64,000 bases of DNA from Salvia splendens (lineage: Eukaryota > Streptophyta > Magnoliopsida > Lamiales > Lamiaceae). Below, piece after piece: positions 34,171 through 44,365 of the stretch. The DNA lies in the NCBI RefSeq assembly GCF_004379255.2, contig NC_056042.1, positions 15,423,901-15,487,900 of the forward strand, read 5' to 3'. Under the pieces are notes generated by a model that was not told where the DNA came from, made no database searches, and was given only the letters and a program-made list of their open reading frames with translations. Within the stretch, counting starts at the first letter, position 1, and every line of letters begins with the position of its first letter. A program made the translations under genes and the position numbers.

Positions 34171-35415
34171 GTCCACTATAAGGCGGACCCGCCTAATAAC
34201 CACACCCCAGTTTTTGTCTATAGCCCCAATTTTATTATCCATAGCCCCAAAATTCTATTTCCGCCACTATAGTTGACACCTCCAATAGCCCCCAAATTTT
34301 ATAATCAATTTTCATTTTTAAATATTTTTAGTTTCAATCAAGTGTAATTTAAATAATCGCAGTGTAAATTACTAGAATACGAGGTAATTAGGGCCGAATA
34401 TTCGTTGTATTGCAAACCGGTAAAATTATACAATGAATAATTAAAATAAAATACAACTACAAAACTCCGCCACCGTCTACTCGGTGTCGAAGTCGGCTTC
34501 CTCGTGTTCCTCTTCTTCTTCTTCTCCTCCTCCTCCTCCTCCTCTCTCGCTGCTGCCGGCCGCGGTATCCCCAGGCCCATTATCAACCAACCCCAGTCGA
34601 CTCTCAATCCGATTGATGAGCCTCTTGTAGACGTTCCTGACGTACGGGTCAGTTTCCCCCGCGGTATGACCTGCATACGTCTTGCAGTTGTTGCATCAAC
34701 TGCACTCTATGGTATTGGCCAATACCTCGTGGGGTTGCACCGTGGGCTGTGGGATTGGGGAGGGCTGGCTGGTGAAGCGTGTCTAGGTTGGGTCTGTAAT
34801 CTCCAAATGCGGAACGACTCAGATTCCGCTGTAAAGGTGGCGGAGTTGGAGAAGACCTCCACGACTGAGATGGAGGAAGGGGTGGACTCGATGCCCACGG
34901 TGGGGGAGATTGATTCCAACTCCAAGGCTGGGACGGAGGCGCATATCCGCCAAAGCCCGACGGCTGAGAAGCATATCCGCCAAAACCCGATGGCTGAGAA
35001 GGATAGCCCGAGGGGTTTGATGGATTGCTGCCATATCCCGATTCCTGAGAGTCGGGTGATTCGTCGTCTCCTCGGTGCATTTTTTAGAGAGTGGTTGTGT
35101 AGATAGTGAGTGGAGGGATTTTGTGAAAATGGTGAAAAATAGGTGGTGGGGAGTGGTATTTATAGAGAAAAAAAATAAAAAAAAAAATTGAAATTGACGC
35201 CGCAAGCACCGCGGCGGATGTCGCCACTATGGTCACCGCGCCTATAGGCGCGGCTATGCCCCCCGCCGCGTCCTCGCCCCGCACCCGGCGATCGCCCGTC
35301 CGCCCCCCTCGCCACGCCCGCCGCGTCCACCCCCGGGGCGGACAACCTTGCCACTATAGCCCGCCGCCCGCCCGTGAACGCGGCTATAGCCGCGTCCACT
35401 CCATAGTGGATACCC
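34171..35415 (-). mobile_element. PIF/Pong-like non-autonomous element
   Basis: The ends carry inverted 'tccactata' (left 34172-34180, right complement near 35402-35410) and further copies of 'ccactata' inside. The right 250 bp are very GC-rich. The interior holds a broken ORF1. An identical TWA duplication was not found (TTA on the left, TAA on the right), so the borders are approximate. Confidence 0.55.
34477..35080 (-). pseudogene. Relic of PIF/Pong ORF1 (Myb/SANT-like accessory protein)
   Basis: Starts at the ATG at 35080 with a proline/serine/glycine-rich N-terminus (GYPSQPSGFGGYASQPSGFG). After about 34700 a second frame gives TAGETDPYVRNVYKRLINR and a glycine/glutamate-rich tail ending EEADFDTE at 34477. 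This pairing of a low-complexity start with a 'YKRLINRIESR' end is what I expect of PIF ORF1 proteins, often mis-annotated as glutathione S-transferase T3-like. The central Myb-like domain is missing, so this is an internal-deletion derivative. Confidence 0.6.
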
Positions 35416-35708
35416 TAATGCGCACCGAAAAAGGCACATTGATATTATAAAGGGCTCTCGACTCTCTGTCAATTCAAATTAATAGTATTCGTTAAAGAAT
35501 TTGGTATTTGGTGACTTTATATGCATTTTTTGTTTGCATATGTTGGCTGGCTCGTGTAGGAGCAGTTGTTGTTTTACTATGATTTAAAATTAATTAAGTC
35601 CAACTAAAGATAGTAAATTTAAATAGTAAATAAAAAAAGGTAGGGAAGAAGAATCCAATGAAAAGTTAAAATGGATTTGAAGATTTGATACTTGAGTGTA
35701 TTGAAGCT
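35416..35708. other. Intergenic sequence without visible genes
   Basis: AT-rich, about 290 bp. No motif of note. Confidence 0.5.
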
Positions 35709-35717
35709 TATGATTAC

Positions 35718-36144
35718 GGAATCGGATCCTCTGCTGTGCCCCTTGGCACAGCAGGAGCTGCTGTGTATTAAACGCAGCCTCCAACAAATGAAACGCAAGT
35801 ATGTTTTTTTCATTCTTTTTATTTCCTTTTCCTTTCTTTTACAATTTCAATCCTTTTTGCTTTCCTTTATTTAACTAAATTACAAGTGCAGATTTAATAT
35901 GGGTATTTGTGCCTGAATTAATAGCCGACATAGACATTATCAAACTCACTTAAATTATGCAACTACCATAAATTCATACGCAAACATACAATAAAAGAAA
36001 AGCAAAAAGGATTGAAATTGTAAAAGAAAGGAAAAGGAAATAAAAAGAATGAAAAAAACATACCTGCGTTTCATTTGTTGGATGCTGCGTTTAATACACA
36101 GCAGCTCCTGCTGTGCCAAGGGGCACAGCAGAGGATCCGATTCC
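35718..36144. mobile_element. MULE-type MITE with long inverted arms
   Basis: 427 bp, flanked by a perfect 9-bp duplication TATGATTAC (35709-35717 and 36145-36153). The terminal arms start GGAATCGGATCCTCTGC and run for about 155 bp with only a handful of differences, leaving a loop of about 110 bp. Near each tip sits a 10-bp palindromic stem, CTGCTGTGCC/GGCACAGCAG. The 9-bp duplication and long arms are the Mutator-like signature. The near identity of the arms points to a young insertion. Confidence 0.93.
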
Positions 36145-36470
36145 TATGATTACAACTATCAGATTGTTTGCATAAACAGTGAAAGTGGAGTTGAACATTG
36201 ACAAATGCTAGTGTAGTGCCTAACTATCATAATGACAAGTTTAAAGTCAATTACCACTAATCATTGCAACTAAAACAATATAGCGGATGGCCACAAAAGA
36301 ATTTAATGGAAAAAAAAGTTAATAAATATTGTTTATGCTTCTTCAACCAAGGCATAATTTCTTATGCGTAGTCGAGGCTGTTAATTAAATTCGAAAATAT
36401 ACTTATGTTAAGTGTGATTTGTAAGCATTTATACACAAACAAATGTTATAAATCAATGTATACAAAAATA

Positions 36471-36709
36471 CTTCTCCATCCATGAAAAATAGACTCATTT
36501 TGCCATTTTGGATTTTCACAAAAAATAGTCTTATTTCTAAAAATGAAAAGTTTTTCTCTTATATTTTTTCCACCTTTTCTTCTCTCTTTAATACTTTATC
36601 TTTCTCCTACCTCTGTTATTTTATTCATTTTGTACCTCACCTCTCTTACTATATCAATATTGAAATTTGAGTTGTCTACAAATAAGACTATTTTTTATAG
36701 ACAGAGAAG
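36471..36709. mobile_element. Stowaway MITE
   Basis: Ends 'cttctccatccatgaaaaat' and 'ttttttatagacagagaag' between TA duplications. AT-rich, non-coding. Confidence 0.75.
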
Positions 36710-36879
36710 TATTAAGTAATTTCCCTCTATCCCACTTAAGGAGTCATACTTTACCATTTTTAGATGTCCCACTTTAGGAATCCAGATTTAAATATTCTAT
36801 AAATGGTAATAGACCATACATTCCACTCACTTTTTTTCTACTCACATTTTATTATAAAGAGTGAACTACATAAATAGTA

Positions 36880-37077
36880 CTCCACCGTCCCATAATAGAT
36901 GTCACACTTTCTTTTTTAGTTTGCCTCACAAAAGATGTCATATTTCATTTTTTAGGAAAAATTCTCTCACATTAATATAAATATACTATTTTCTCTCTCC
37001 ACTTAACATACAAAATAACATCTCCTAAAATCTTGTGTCATTTCCCAAGTGTGTCATCTATTATGGGACGGAGGGAG
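36880..37077. mobile_element. Stowaway MITE
   Basis: Ends 'ctccaccgtcccataataga' and 'tctattatgggacggaggga' plus G, TA on both sides. It is inserted inside the left arm of the 36863-39206 element. Confidence 0.88.
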
Positions 37078-37272
37078 TACATGATCTTTCACTTTCACAC
37101 AAAAATGACACCATATCTTTGTTTTATATCATTTTTTTACCTACAAATCACATTTTGAGTATCTGATGCTCATTTTCACCTCAAAATACCCCCTAAAAAA
37201 CACATTTTCACATTTTTCGTTCCATGAAGGGCATTTTTGGTCATACACGAAAAGAGGACATAAAATGATATA

Positions 37273-37438
37273 CTCCCTCCGTCCCAATAAAAATCAAACA
37301 TTTAGTTTTTGGCACGAGATTTTATGTAATGTTGTTTTGTGAGTTAATGAATAGAGAGTAAAGTAAGTGAGATGAAAAAATAGAGAAAGTGTTGTTTGTA
37401 TTTTAGAAAACGTTCAATTTTTAATGAGACAGATGAAG
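37273..37438. mobile_element. Stowaway MITE
   Basis: Ends 'ctccctccgtcccaataaaa' and 'ttttaatgagacagatgaag', TA duplication on both sides. Confidence 0.85.
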
Positions 37439-37810
37439 TATATATCTTCTCTATCTTTCTCTTCTATACTTTTATTATTAATATTAATATTGTGATATTA
37501 TAAATTTATATTTAATTTATATTTTAATATTATTTAAATTAAACTCATACTTAATTACAGATATAGTTTTAATTATTATTATTATATTATTATAACATTA
37601 ATAACTCGTAATTGATTAATAATTATAATATACTACTTATTTAATATATAGATCTTATAATATTAAATTATAATGATAATTATTATTATTATTATTATTA
37701 TTATTATTTTATCAATGTAGTCTTAATAAAATTTAAAATTATGAATTATATATATAACAATATAAAATGATTGAATACTTTTAATTAGGTGTTTTAGTCC
37801 TAAAATGATA

Positions 37811-38033
37811 CTCACTCCGTCCCACAAGAATATGCATTCTTTCATTTTTAGTTCGTCCTACAAGAATATGCATTATCTAATTTTGAAAAGTCTTTTCTCT
37901 CTAGTAAGGTTAGACTCATTCTCCACGCACAATACTTTAATTACTTTTTCTCTTCACATCTCTTTTACTTTACTAATTTTATATTAAAATTTGTGCCGAA
38001 TCCAAATTGTATATTCTTTGGGGACGGAGGGAG
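37811..38033. mobile_element. Stowaway MITE
   Basis: Ends 'ctcactccgtcccacaagaa' and 'ttctttggggacggagggag', TA on both sides. Confidence 0.87.
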
Positions 38034-38208
38034 TATTATAAAACAATTAAATTAAAAATATTAAATTAATTTAATTAGTTTAAATAATTTATTTAATTAG
38101 ATATTTTGTCCTTAACTTATACTACGAATGTCAATTAGGTGTATGTATAAAATACTAGTAGTAAAAGGGAGAAAATGAAGAATAAAAACAAGAGGAAATA
38201 GAAACTAA

Positions 38209-38736
38209 GGGCATTAGCAATGGTGTCCCCTCTCTGGAGCCCATCTCAGGGCTTATCTTCATTTTCTCCTACCACGTCAGCAGACCCATCTCAGAGCTTA
38301 TCTCCATGTAATGAGAGTTCATTCCAGAGCCTATCTCAGAACTTATCTCATTTCCACATCATCATTATTTTATTTTATTTTTAATATCAATGTCTAAATA
38401 TTTTATACTCCATTAAAATATACATAATAAATTAATTATTTGTTGTATTACAATATTGGAAAAAAAGAATACAACGAGAAGCTAATTTAAAAAAAAACAA
38501 AATAAAACATTCTACATTAAAAAACAAAAAAACAAGAGATAAGTAAAATTGAGATTGCCATTAGAGAAGGATAAATGTGAATTGATAGAGAATAAGGTAT
38601 ATATAGTGGATAGAAGATGAATTAATTTTTTTTTAAAGGGGGAGATCGGCTGATGTATCGGCCTTGGGGTGGAGGCGGAAGGGAGTGGCCATCGGCTCCC
38701 TCCTGGGCCGATCGTTCGGCCCCATTGCTAGTGGCC
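38209..38736. mobile_element. PIF/Harbinger (Tourist-like) MITE
   Basis: 528 bp between two TAA duplications (38206-38208, 38737-38739). The ends are GGGCATTAGCAATGG and, complemented, GGCCACTAGCAATGG, matching at 13 of 15 positions. The TAA target and this end type are characteristic of PIF/Harbinger MITEs. No coding capacity. Confidence 0.88.
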
Positions 38737-38791
38737 TAAGAAGATAAAGTAAAGAAGAAAGAAAAAAAAAATAGAATTCGCATATTTGGTA

Positions 38792-39044
38792 CTCCCTCTA
38801 TTCCATAGTAGTGGAGGTATTTCTTTCCAGCATGGAGATTAAGAAAAATTGTGTTAAGTGAGTTAACATAAGGAAGAATAAATAGGAAATGAAAAAGGTT
38901 GAGAGATAAAGAGAGAATAAAATAAGTGAGAGAAAAGTAAGTGAGAAGAAATGCGTTGACTTTTTACTAAAAAGAGAAATGACTTCACTGCTATGGAACG
39001 TACAAAGATAGAAAAATGACTCTACTACTATGGAACAGATGGAG
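38792..39044. mobile_element. Stowaway MITE
   Basis: Ends 'ctccctctattccatagtag' and 'ctactatggaacagatggag', TA duplications. Confidence 0.87.
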
Positions 39045-39340
39045 TAATATTTAATTGAAATTTCCAAATATATTGTCTATGACTCAAAAATCACATTTTT
39101 GGTACATATGGTTATTTTTGTCATGAGGTACCAAAAACGATATAAAACAAAAATCATGTACTATTTTTGTGCGAAAGTGAAAGATCAAGTACTATTTTTG
39201 TAGTTCACTCTATTATAAAACAAATGTATATAAGTAGGACTCACATTTCACTATTTTTTTTTCATCAACTTTCTTTTACATTTTTTAAAACCTATACCGA
39301 ACTCAAATGGGACTTCTAAAATTGGGACTTGGATAGTAGT

Positions 39341-40109
39341 ACTATCTCCGTATTTTAAAAATAACAACTCTTCTCATTTTAGTGCGTCTTTTAAAAATAA
39401 TAACTTTCAAACTTTCTATATTAGGAAATCTTTAAACCTCTATATATCAATTTATTTACCACTTATACCACTATAATAAAATGGACTCCACAATCCACTA
39501 ATATTAATTCTATTATTTTTTTGTCTTCCTCTCTCTTACTTTACTAAATTTTTTCTTCTTTTCTCTTACTTTACCAATTTTTTTCTATTATCTCTTACTT
39601 TATCAATTGTGCATTAAAACACATATCATTTAACTCTTATACGAAGCTGCATACTGTAACGACATGATGAATGATATTTTATTGCGTACTCTGATTTAAC
39701 ACCCCTCATAATAATGTCGGACGAGGGACCCTTAGGATTGGGTTTCAACTTTTTTTTTTCATGAATGATGAATGATATCGAAATTTGAGTGCATTAAAGA
39801 TTGTCAGAGGTTTCCCATGTCCAAAACTATGGTATATTAATGGTGCACACTACCGCTCATAAATATTTGGCCGTTTACAAGCGTTGGCACATTTCAGAAA
39901 TCATCATAAATTTACTTCCTAGTAATATAAAATAATATATTCTACTAATCAAAATTCAGTTGTATAACAATATTATATCAATTAATTTTATTTGCTATCA
40001 CATGATTCAACGATTTCTCAAATTACAATAATCATTATTAAACACCACGCCCAAGGTACGTGAAACACAACCATTCTTATTAAAAAATTTGGCTCATCCA
40101 TAAGACATA
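39341..40109. other. Gene-free stretch with a Stowaway-like left end
   Basis: Near 39348 'ctatctccgtattttaaaa' looks like one Stowaway end without a clear partner. The rest (39650-40109) is AT-rich intergenic sequence with nothing I can name. Confidence 0.35.
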
Positions 40110-40347
40110 CTCCTTCCATTCCCTCGTAATTGAGTTATTTTTCTATTTTAAAAAGTTTCTAAGTCATTTCTATATATAGTAGCAATAATTAACACTTTTT
40201 TTCTCTCTTATTTATTCTCTCTAACTTACTTTATTTTCTTTACTTTATTTTCTTACTTTTTTTTTATCTATCTGCTTAACACACTAAACATTTTTTTCTA
40301 ACTCTATGCCAAAAAGTTCCACCTCAACTATGAGGGAACAAAGAAAG
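40110..40347. mobile_element. Stowaway MITE
   Basis: Ends 'ctccttccattccctcgtaa' and 'tatgagggaacaaagaaag', TA duplications. Confidence 0.82.
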
Positions 40348-40400
40348 TACGTTTTTAAAACAAAAGAAGTACTACTCCCTTCATTCCATGTTAATAGATA

Positions 40401-40653
40401 CTCCCGCCGTTCCATAGTAATAAAGTCATTTTGCCATTTTGATACGTTCCATAGTAATAAAATCATTTCCCTTTTTAGTAAAAGTCAACACATTTTTTCT
40501 ACACATACTTTACTCTCTCTTACTTTTTTCTCTCTTCATCTCTCTACCTTTTTCATTTTCCACTTTATTCCTCATTACTTAACTCATCTAACACAATTTT
40601 TCTTAATCTCCGTGCCGAAAAGAAACGCTTCCATTACTATGGAACAAAGAGAG
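40401..40653. mobile_element. Stowaway MITE nested in 40375-41076
   Basis: Ends 'ctcccgccgttccatagtaa' and 'ttactatggaacaaagagag', TA duplications within the left arm of the host MITE. Confidence 0.85.
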
Positions 40654-40793
40654 TACTATATTTCATTTTCTGCTCTCATTTTAGAAAAATAATTAAAATG
40701 AAAAAGAGTAAAGTAAAAAAGAGAATAATGTAGAGAAGACTCTTCTCTACATTATTTTCTCTTACTTTACTCTTTCATCTTAATTATTTATTA

Positions 40794-41015
40794 CTTCATC
40801 CGTCCCACAAATATGCACTTTTGGTCGGACACAGATTTTAATGCACAATTAATAAAGTAGAAGAGAAATAAAAAGAAAAATGTAATTAAAGTATTGTTAG
40901 TAGAAAATGAGTCTTACCTTATTAAAGTGAAAAGAGTTTTCAAATTTGAAAAGTGTATATTTTTATGCAATGGACTAAAAACGAAAAAATACATATTCTT
41001 ACGGAGCGGAGAAAG
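40794..41015. mobile_element. Stowaway MITE nested in 40375-41076
   Basis: Ends 'cttcatccgtcccacaaata' and 'tattcttacggagcggagaa' plus AG, TA duplications. Confidence 0.82.
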
Positions 41016-41076
41016 TATTATTTTTCTAAAATGAGTGCAGAAAATGAACGCCTCTATTAAAATAGAATGGAGGGAG

Positions 41077-41643
41077 TATTATTTAATTACTCAAATAACC
41101 TTATATTGTTCATTAACTTATTTTGCTTTATTTGAACTAACCTAATAAGTGGTTATGAATTCATAGTTTTGCGGAGCATTAAAAAAGCTTAAAACAATAC
41201 ATAAATTTTAACGTATGTAAATAAAAGGTGATTTTTCTTTTAACATAGATGTATTACCTTTATTTCATTTTTCTATTAATAGAAGATATTTTATTTATTT
41301 ATCGCTCTATACTAGTAATGATGTGACCAATCCACCGTATCGCGTACATGGGTTATGAGCTAATATGAGTTAAAAATTTCTTACCCTAATCCTAAATAAT
41401 CAGGTTTACGGCTTGATTTATACATACTCACTTAGTCTTATAAAAAATACAACTTTTTTCTATTTTGATAGAATACTTCTATTTCGGTAACTTCTTTCTT
41501 TCTAATTTGACATATTAACCATAATCATCTTCAACAAAGAATAAACAGGAAAGAAGAAGGGATGAATTGTATGTGGTGAAGGGTGTCGCTACAGTTGCAA
41601 GGCGATAGCATTTCCAGTTAACAGAGAGGTGGAAAGGTTTTTA
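41077..41643. other. Intergenic AT-rich sequence
   Basis: About 570 bp with no supported gene or named repeat. Confidence 0.45.
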
Positions 41644-41798
41644 CTCCCTTTGTCCCACATTAAGTGAATCATTTTCATTTTGGGAAGTCTCACTCTAAAT
41701 GACACATTTCTAAAAATAGAAATATCATTCTCTCTATTTTTTCCTTCTCTCTTACCAGAATAGAAATGTTTCACTTAAAATAGGACGGATGAAGGGAG
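41644..41798. mobile_element. Stowaway MITE, short
   Basis: 155 bp, ends 'ctccctttgtcccacattaa' and 'aaaataggacggatgaaggg' plus AG, TA duplications. Confidence 0.82.
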
Positions 41799-41810
41799 TA
41801 ATTTTTTAAA

Positions 41811-41838
41811 AATATATATAAATATATTTATATATATA
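41811..41838. repeat. (TA)n tract 1, left border of element A
   Basis: Impure TA repeat ending directly at 'gggg' of element A. Confidence 0.8.
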
Positions 41839-42044
41839 GGGGTGCATTATAATGATAACTCCAATTTGTGTGATAACCCTATAACTAAATCTCCACCACA
41901 CATTTTAAAAATATGTGGTTTGGATTTAATCTAACAAAACTATCATTTTATCAAATAAAACTATCATATTTCGGATATATTAAGGGCAAAATAGTCATTT
42001 CGTTATAAAATTGGGCGGGTAAGAAGAAAACGTGAATTAAACAC

Positions 42045-42262
42045 TGCATTCAATTTCTCTCACACTCAAACCCTCTGAATCGCATTTCAAACCCTTGCTT
42101 CTTCAGTTTCAAAGGAAAAATCATCCAAATTCTGGAATATGTCGAAGGAAAACGCTCAAGCATCATCGAAGGAAGACTGGATGAAGTTTATTACTTATTT
42201 CACTTTTGTTTTTGCTCGATTTTATCATTTTGCCAGAGATTCTCGTTTTTTTTCGATTCTAT
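42045..42262 (+). pseudogene. Possible captured 5' gene end in element A
   Basis: A pyrimidine-rich leader (about 42045-42138) is followed by ATG at 42139 and an open stretch beginning MSKENAQASSKEDWMK. It looks like a plant first exon and differs in composition from the repeat around it. The gene is not recognised and could be chance. Confidence 0.3.
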
Positions 42263-42529
42263 AGTTTTTTAGTGTAGATTTAGAGTTACATTTGACAACA
42301 TGATGAATTTACTTTGAATTTACTTCATACTTGGTTTTGTATCATCAATTCATACCTTATTCCATGATGAATTATTGTTTTAAATTATAAAATGATAGTT
42401 TCAAATGATAAAATGATACCAGGGATAGAAATCAGCTGCTTCTACTAATGTATTGAATTTCATACCAATCATTGGCTTCAAAGTATCATCACAAACCAGA
42501 ATGTACATACCTACAAATCAGTAAAACTA

Positions 42530-43145
42530 TCATTTTATCAAGTTAGAGTATCATTCTATCCGGCAAAACTATCATTTTATCAACTCAGAGTATCATTCTA
42601 TCCGGCAAAACTATCATTTTATCAACTCAGAGTATCATTCTATCGGGTAAAACTATCATTGTATGCAGTAAACCTAACATTTATAAGCCAAAAGTATCAT
42701 GTTAACACATAATCGGCAATGCATAATATAATTACATAATATCATGAACTGATTTGTTGCCCAGTTTATGAATGCCAAAACCAACTGAACGAGCATAATG
42801 TTAATAGAAATCAGCTGCTTCTACTAATGTATTGAATTTTATACCAATCATTGGCTTCAAAGCATCATCACAAACAGGAATGTACATACCTACAAATCAA
42901 TAAAACTATCATTTTATCAACTCAGAGTATCATTCTATCCGGCAAAACAATCATTGTATGCAGGAATGTACATACCTAAAAATCAATAAAACTATCATTT
43001 TATCAACTCAGAGTATCATTCTATCCGGCAAAACTATCATTTTATCAACTCAGAGTATCATTCTATCTGGCAAAACTATCCGGCAAAACTATCATTTTAT
43101 CAACTCAGAGTATCATTCTATCCGGCAAAACTATCATTCTATGTA
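42530..43145 (+). repeat. 42-bp tandem repeat in element A
   Basis: About seven copies of a 42-bp unit made of 'aaaactatcattttatcaac' and 'tcagagtatcattctatccg' plus 'gc', in two blocks (about 42531-42655 and 42901-43130). Confidence 0.9.
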
Positions 43146-43601
43146 GTAAACCTAACATTTATAAGCCAAAAGTATCATGTTAACACATAATCGGCAATGC
43201 ATAATATGTCATTTTGTCAGGTTAAAGTATCATTTTTATCAACTTATATGCAAAATTGAAAACATCTTCCCGGTCATAATTATGCGAGAAATATGGAAAC
43301 AAAATCTGGAGATTATGGAATAATGAACCAAATCGGAAGAAAATCTGGAGCCTATGTAAATAAAATAGGCGAGAAATATGGAAACAAGATCGCTGAGAAG
43401 AGAGAATCGAACTGAGAGAAAGTGAAAGAATGAAGCGAAATTCAGAAATTAAATGAGGAAAATGACATATTTACCATCTGCACCTTTTTTATGAAGTAAA
43501 TCTAAGTTTGAATCTCAGCCACAAGATTAGAAAATATGTGTGATTCAGATTTGGTTATAGAGTTATTACGTGATTTGGGGGTTATCATATGATCACAACT
43601 C

Positions 43602-43611
43602 TATATATATA
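43602..43611. repeat. (TA)5 tract 2 between elements A and B
   Basis: Short TA repeat at the centre of a perfect 32-bp palindrome (43591-43622) formed by the facing ends of A and B. Confidence 0.85.
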
Positions 43612-44344
43612 GAGTTGTGATCAATGTCGAACCAATTTGAAAGACCGAACTAGAGACCAAATCTGGGCCATTAGATCTAGTTTTTTGATGAGATATGCTG
43701 CTGTGTAAATTTTTCGGTATTCATTACAAGCTCATTTTACTTCATTGTATAGGTTTATTACTTCATTCCGTACGTAATACCTTGAAACTACAACATGTTT
43801 TTACTTGCTTCCAGTAGGTTTTGAAATGATTCAACATATGTTTCATTTGAATTCATTGACATGAGTTTTTACTTTATTTACATTAAAAAATGTAATTTAT
43901 TCAAGTGCGTTTATTACTTCATCCAGAAAAGTCATTACATCATTGGATAAGGTTTTTACTTCATTCCAGTAGGACTTCAAATGCTTCTACACATACTTCA
44001 TTCCAATAATTTATTACATCATTCCATGTGTTTATTACACCATATCAGCGTTGTGGCGGTGGTGATAGATATTGTAGAGAGAAAGAACGGCACGCGACAG
44101 CGAAACCGCATTTACTTACTGGAATGAAGTAATAATCCTACTGGAATGAAGTTAAATCTTCGTAACATGTTAGTATGGCTTATTTACCTCCGGATGAATT
44201 AAAATAGGCTCGTGATGAAGGCGAAAATACGAAAATAATTGATAAATTTGTGCCTCTCATCCATAAAAAACTAGATCTAAAAACCCTAATTTGGTATGGT
44301 TCGGTGGTTCGGTCTTTAAGAGTGGATTTGTGAATAATGGGACT
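43612..44344. mobile_element. TA-bounded element B (TTACTTCATT family)
   Basis: Inverted ends: left 'gaaagaccgaactagagacc' then 'ttagatctagttttttgat', right (complement) 'taaagaccgaaccaccgaac' then 'tttagatctagttttttatg'. The interior repeats TTACTTCATT-like words (about 43730-44160), with inverted copies near the right end. A short GC-richer piece lies near 44046-44108. No ORF of note. Confidence 0.7.
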
Positions 44345-44365
44345 CTATATATATATATATATATA
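44345..44365. repeat. (TA)n tract 3 between elements B and C
   Basis: About ten TA units directly abutting both elements. Confidence 0.9.

Larger units (their letters stand above)
36863..39206. mobile_element. Inverted-repeat element of 2.3 kb, filled with MITEs
   Basis: Left end GAACTACATAAATAGTAC, and right end (complement) GAACTACAAAAATAGTAC. The arms continue inward with 'tgatctttcacttt' and 'gcacaaaaat' on both sides, about 37083-37150 and 39110-39200. The left arm is split by the Stowaway at 36880-37077. Three further MITEs and one PIF MITE sit inside. The superfamily is unknown. Confidence 0.65.
36721..39340. mobile_element. Outer worn Stowaway-like element hosting later insertions
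   Basis: Left part (36721-36862) begins 'ccctctatcccacttaagg' and contains 'tcccactttagg'. The right part (39207-39340) contains the complementary 'atgggacttctaaaattgg'. The two are separated by the 2.3-kb element at 36863-39206. Borders are approximate. Confidence 0.4.
40375..41076. mobile_element. Stowaway element containing two younger Stowaways
   Basis: Outer ends 'ctcccttcattccatgttaa' and 'attaaaatagaatggaggga' plus G. The arms continue past the inserted copy with 'attttctgctctcattttag' on the left and its complement on the right. A central 'gagaagactcttctc' palindrome marks the old centre near 40736. It hosts 40401-40653 and 40794-41015. Confidence 0.75.
41839..43601. mobile_element. 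TA-bounded element A (TATCATT family)
   Basis: Lies between (TA)n tracts 1 and 2. The ends are inverted over about 75 bp at roughly 70 percent by eye: left has 'gataaccctataactaaatc', right (complement) 'taataactctataaccaaatc', both followed by a 'cacacat' block. The interior repeats the word TATCATT more than 18 times. There is a duplicated block of about 380 bp (42429- and 42808-). A gene-5'-end-like piece lies at 42045-42262. No transposase seen. Confidence 0.7.

Noticed and set aside
35170..35410. Very GC-rich stretch as a possible CpG-island promoter or rRNA piece
   Set aside because: It is the end of the PIF/Pong-like element, with repeated 'ccactata' and 'gcggctatag' motifs. No rRNA similarity is seen.
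36421..41800. Several hydrophobic Ser/Phe/Leu-rich small frames
   Set aside because: They are translations of pyrimidine-rich Stowaway MITE interiors.
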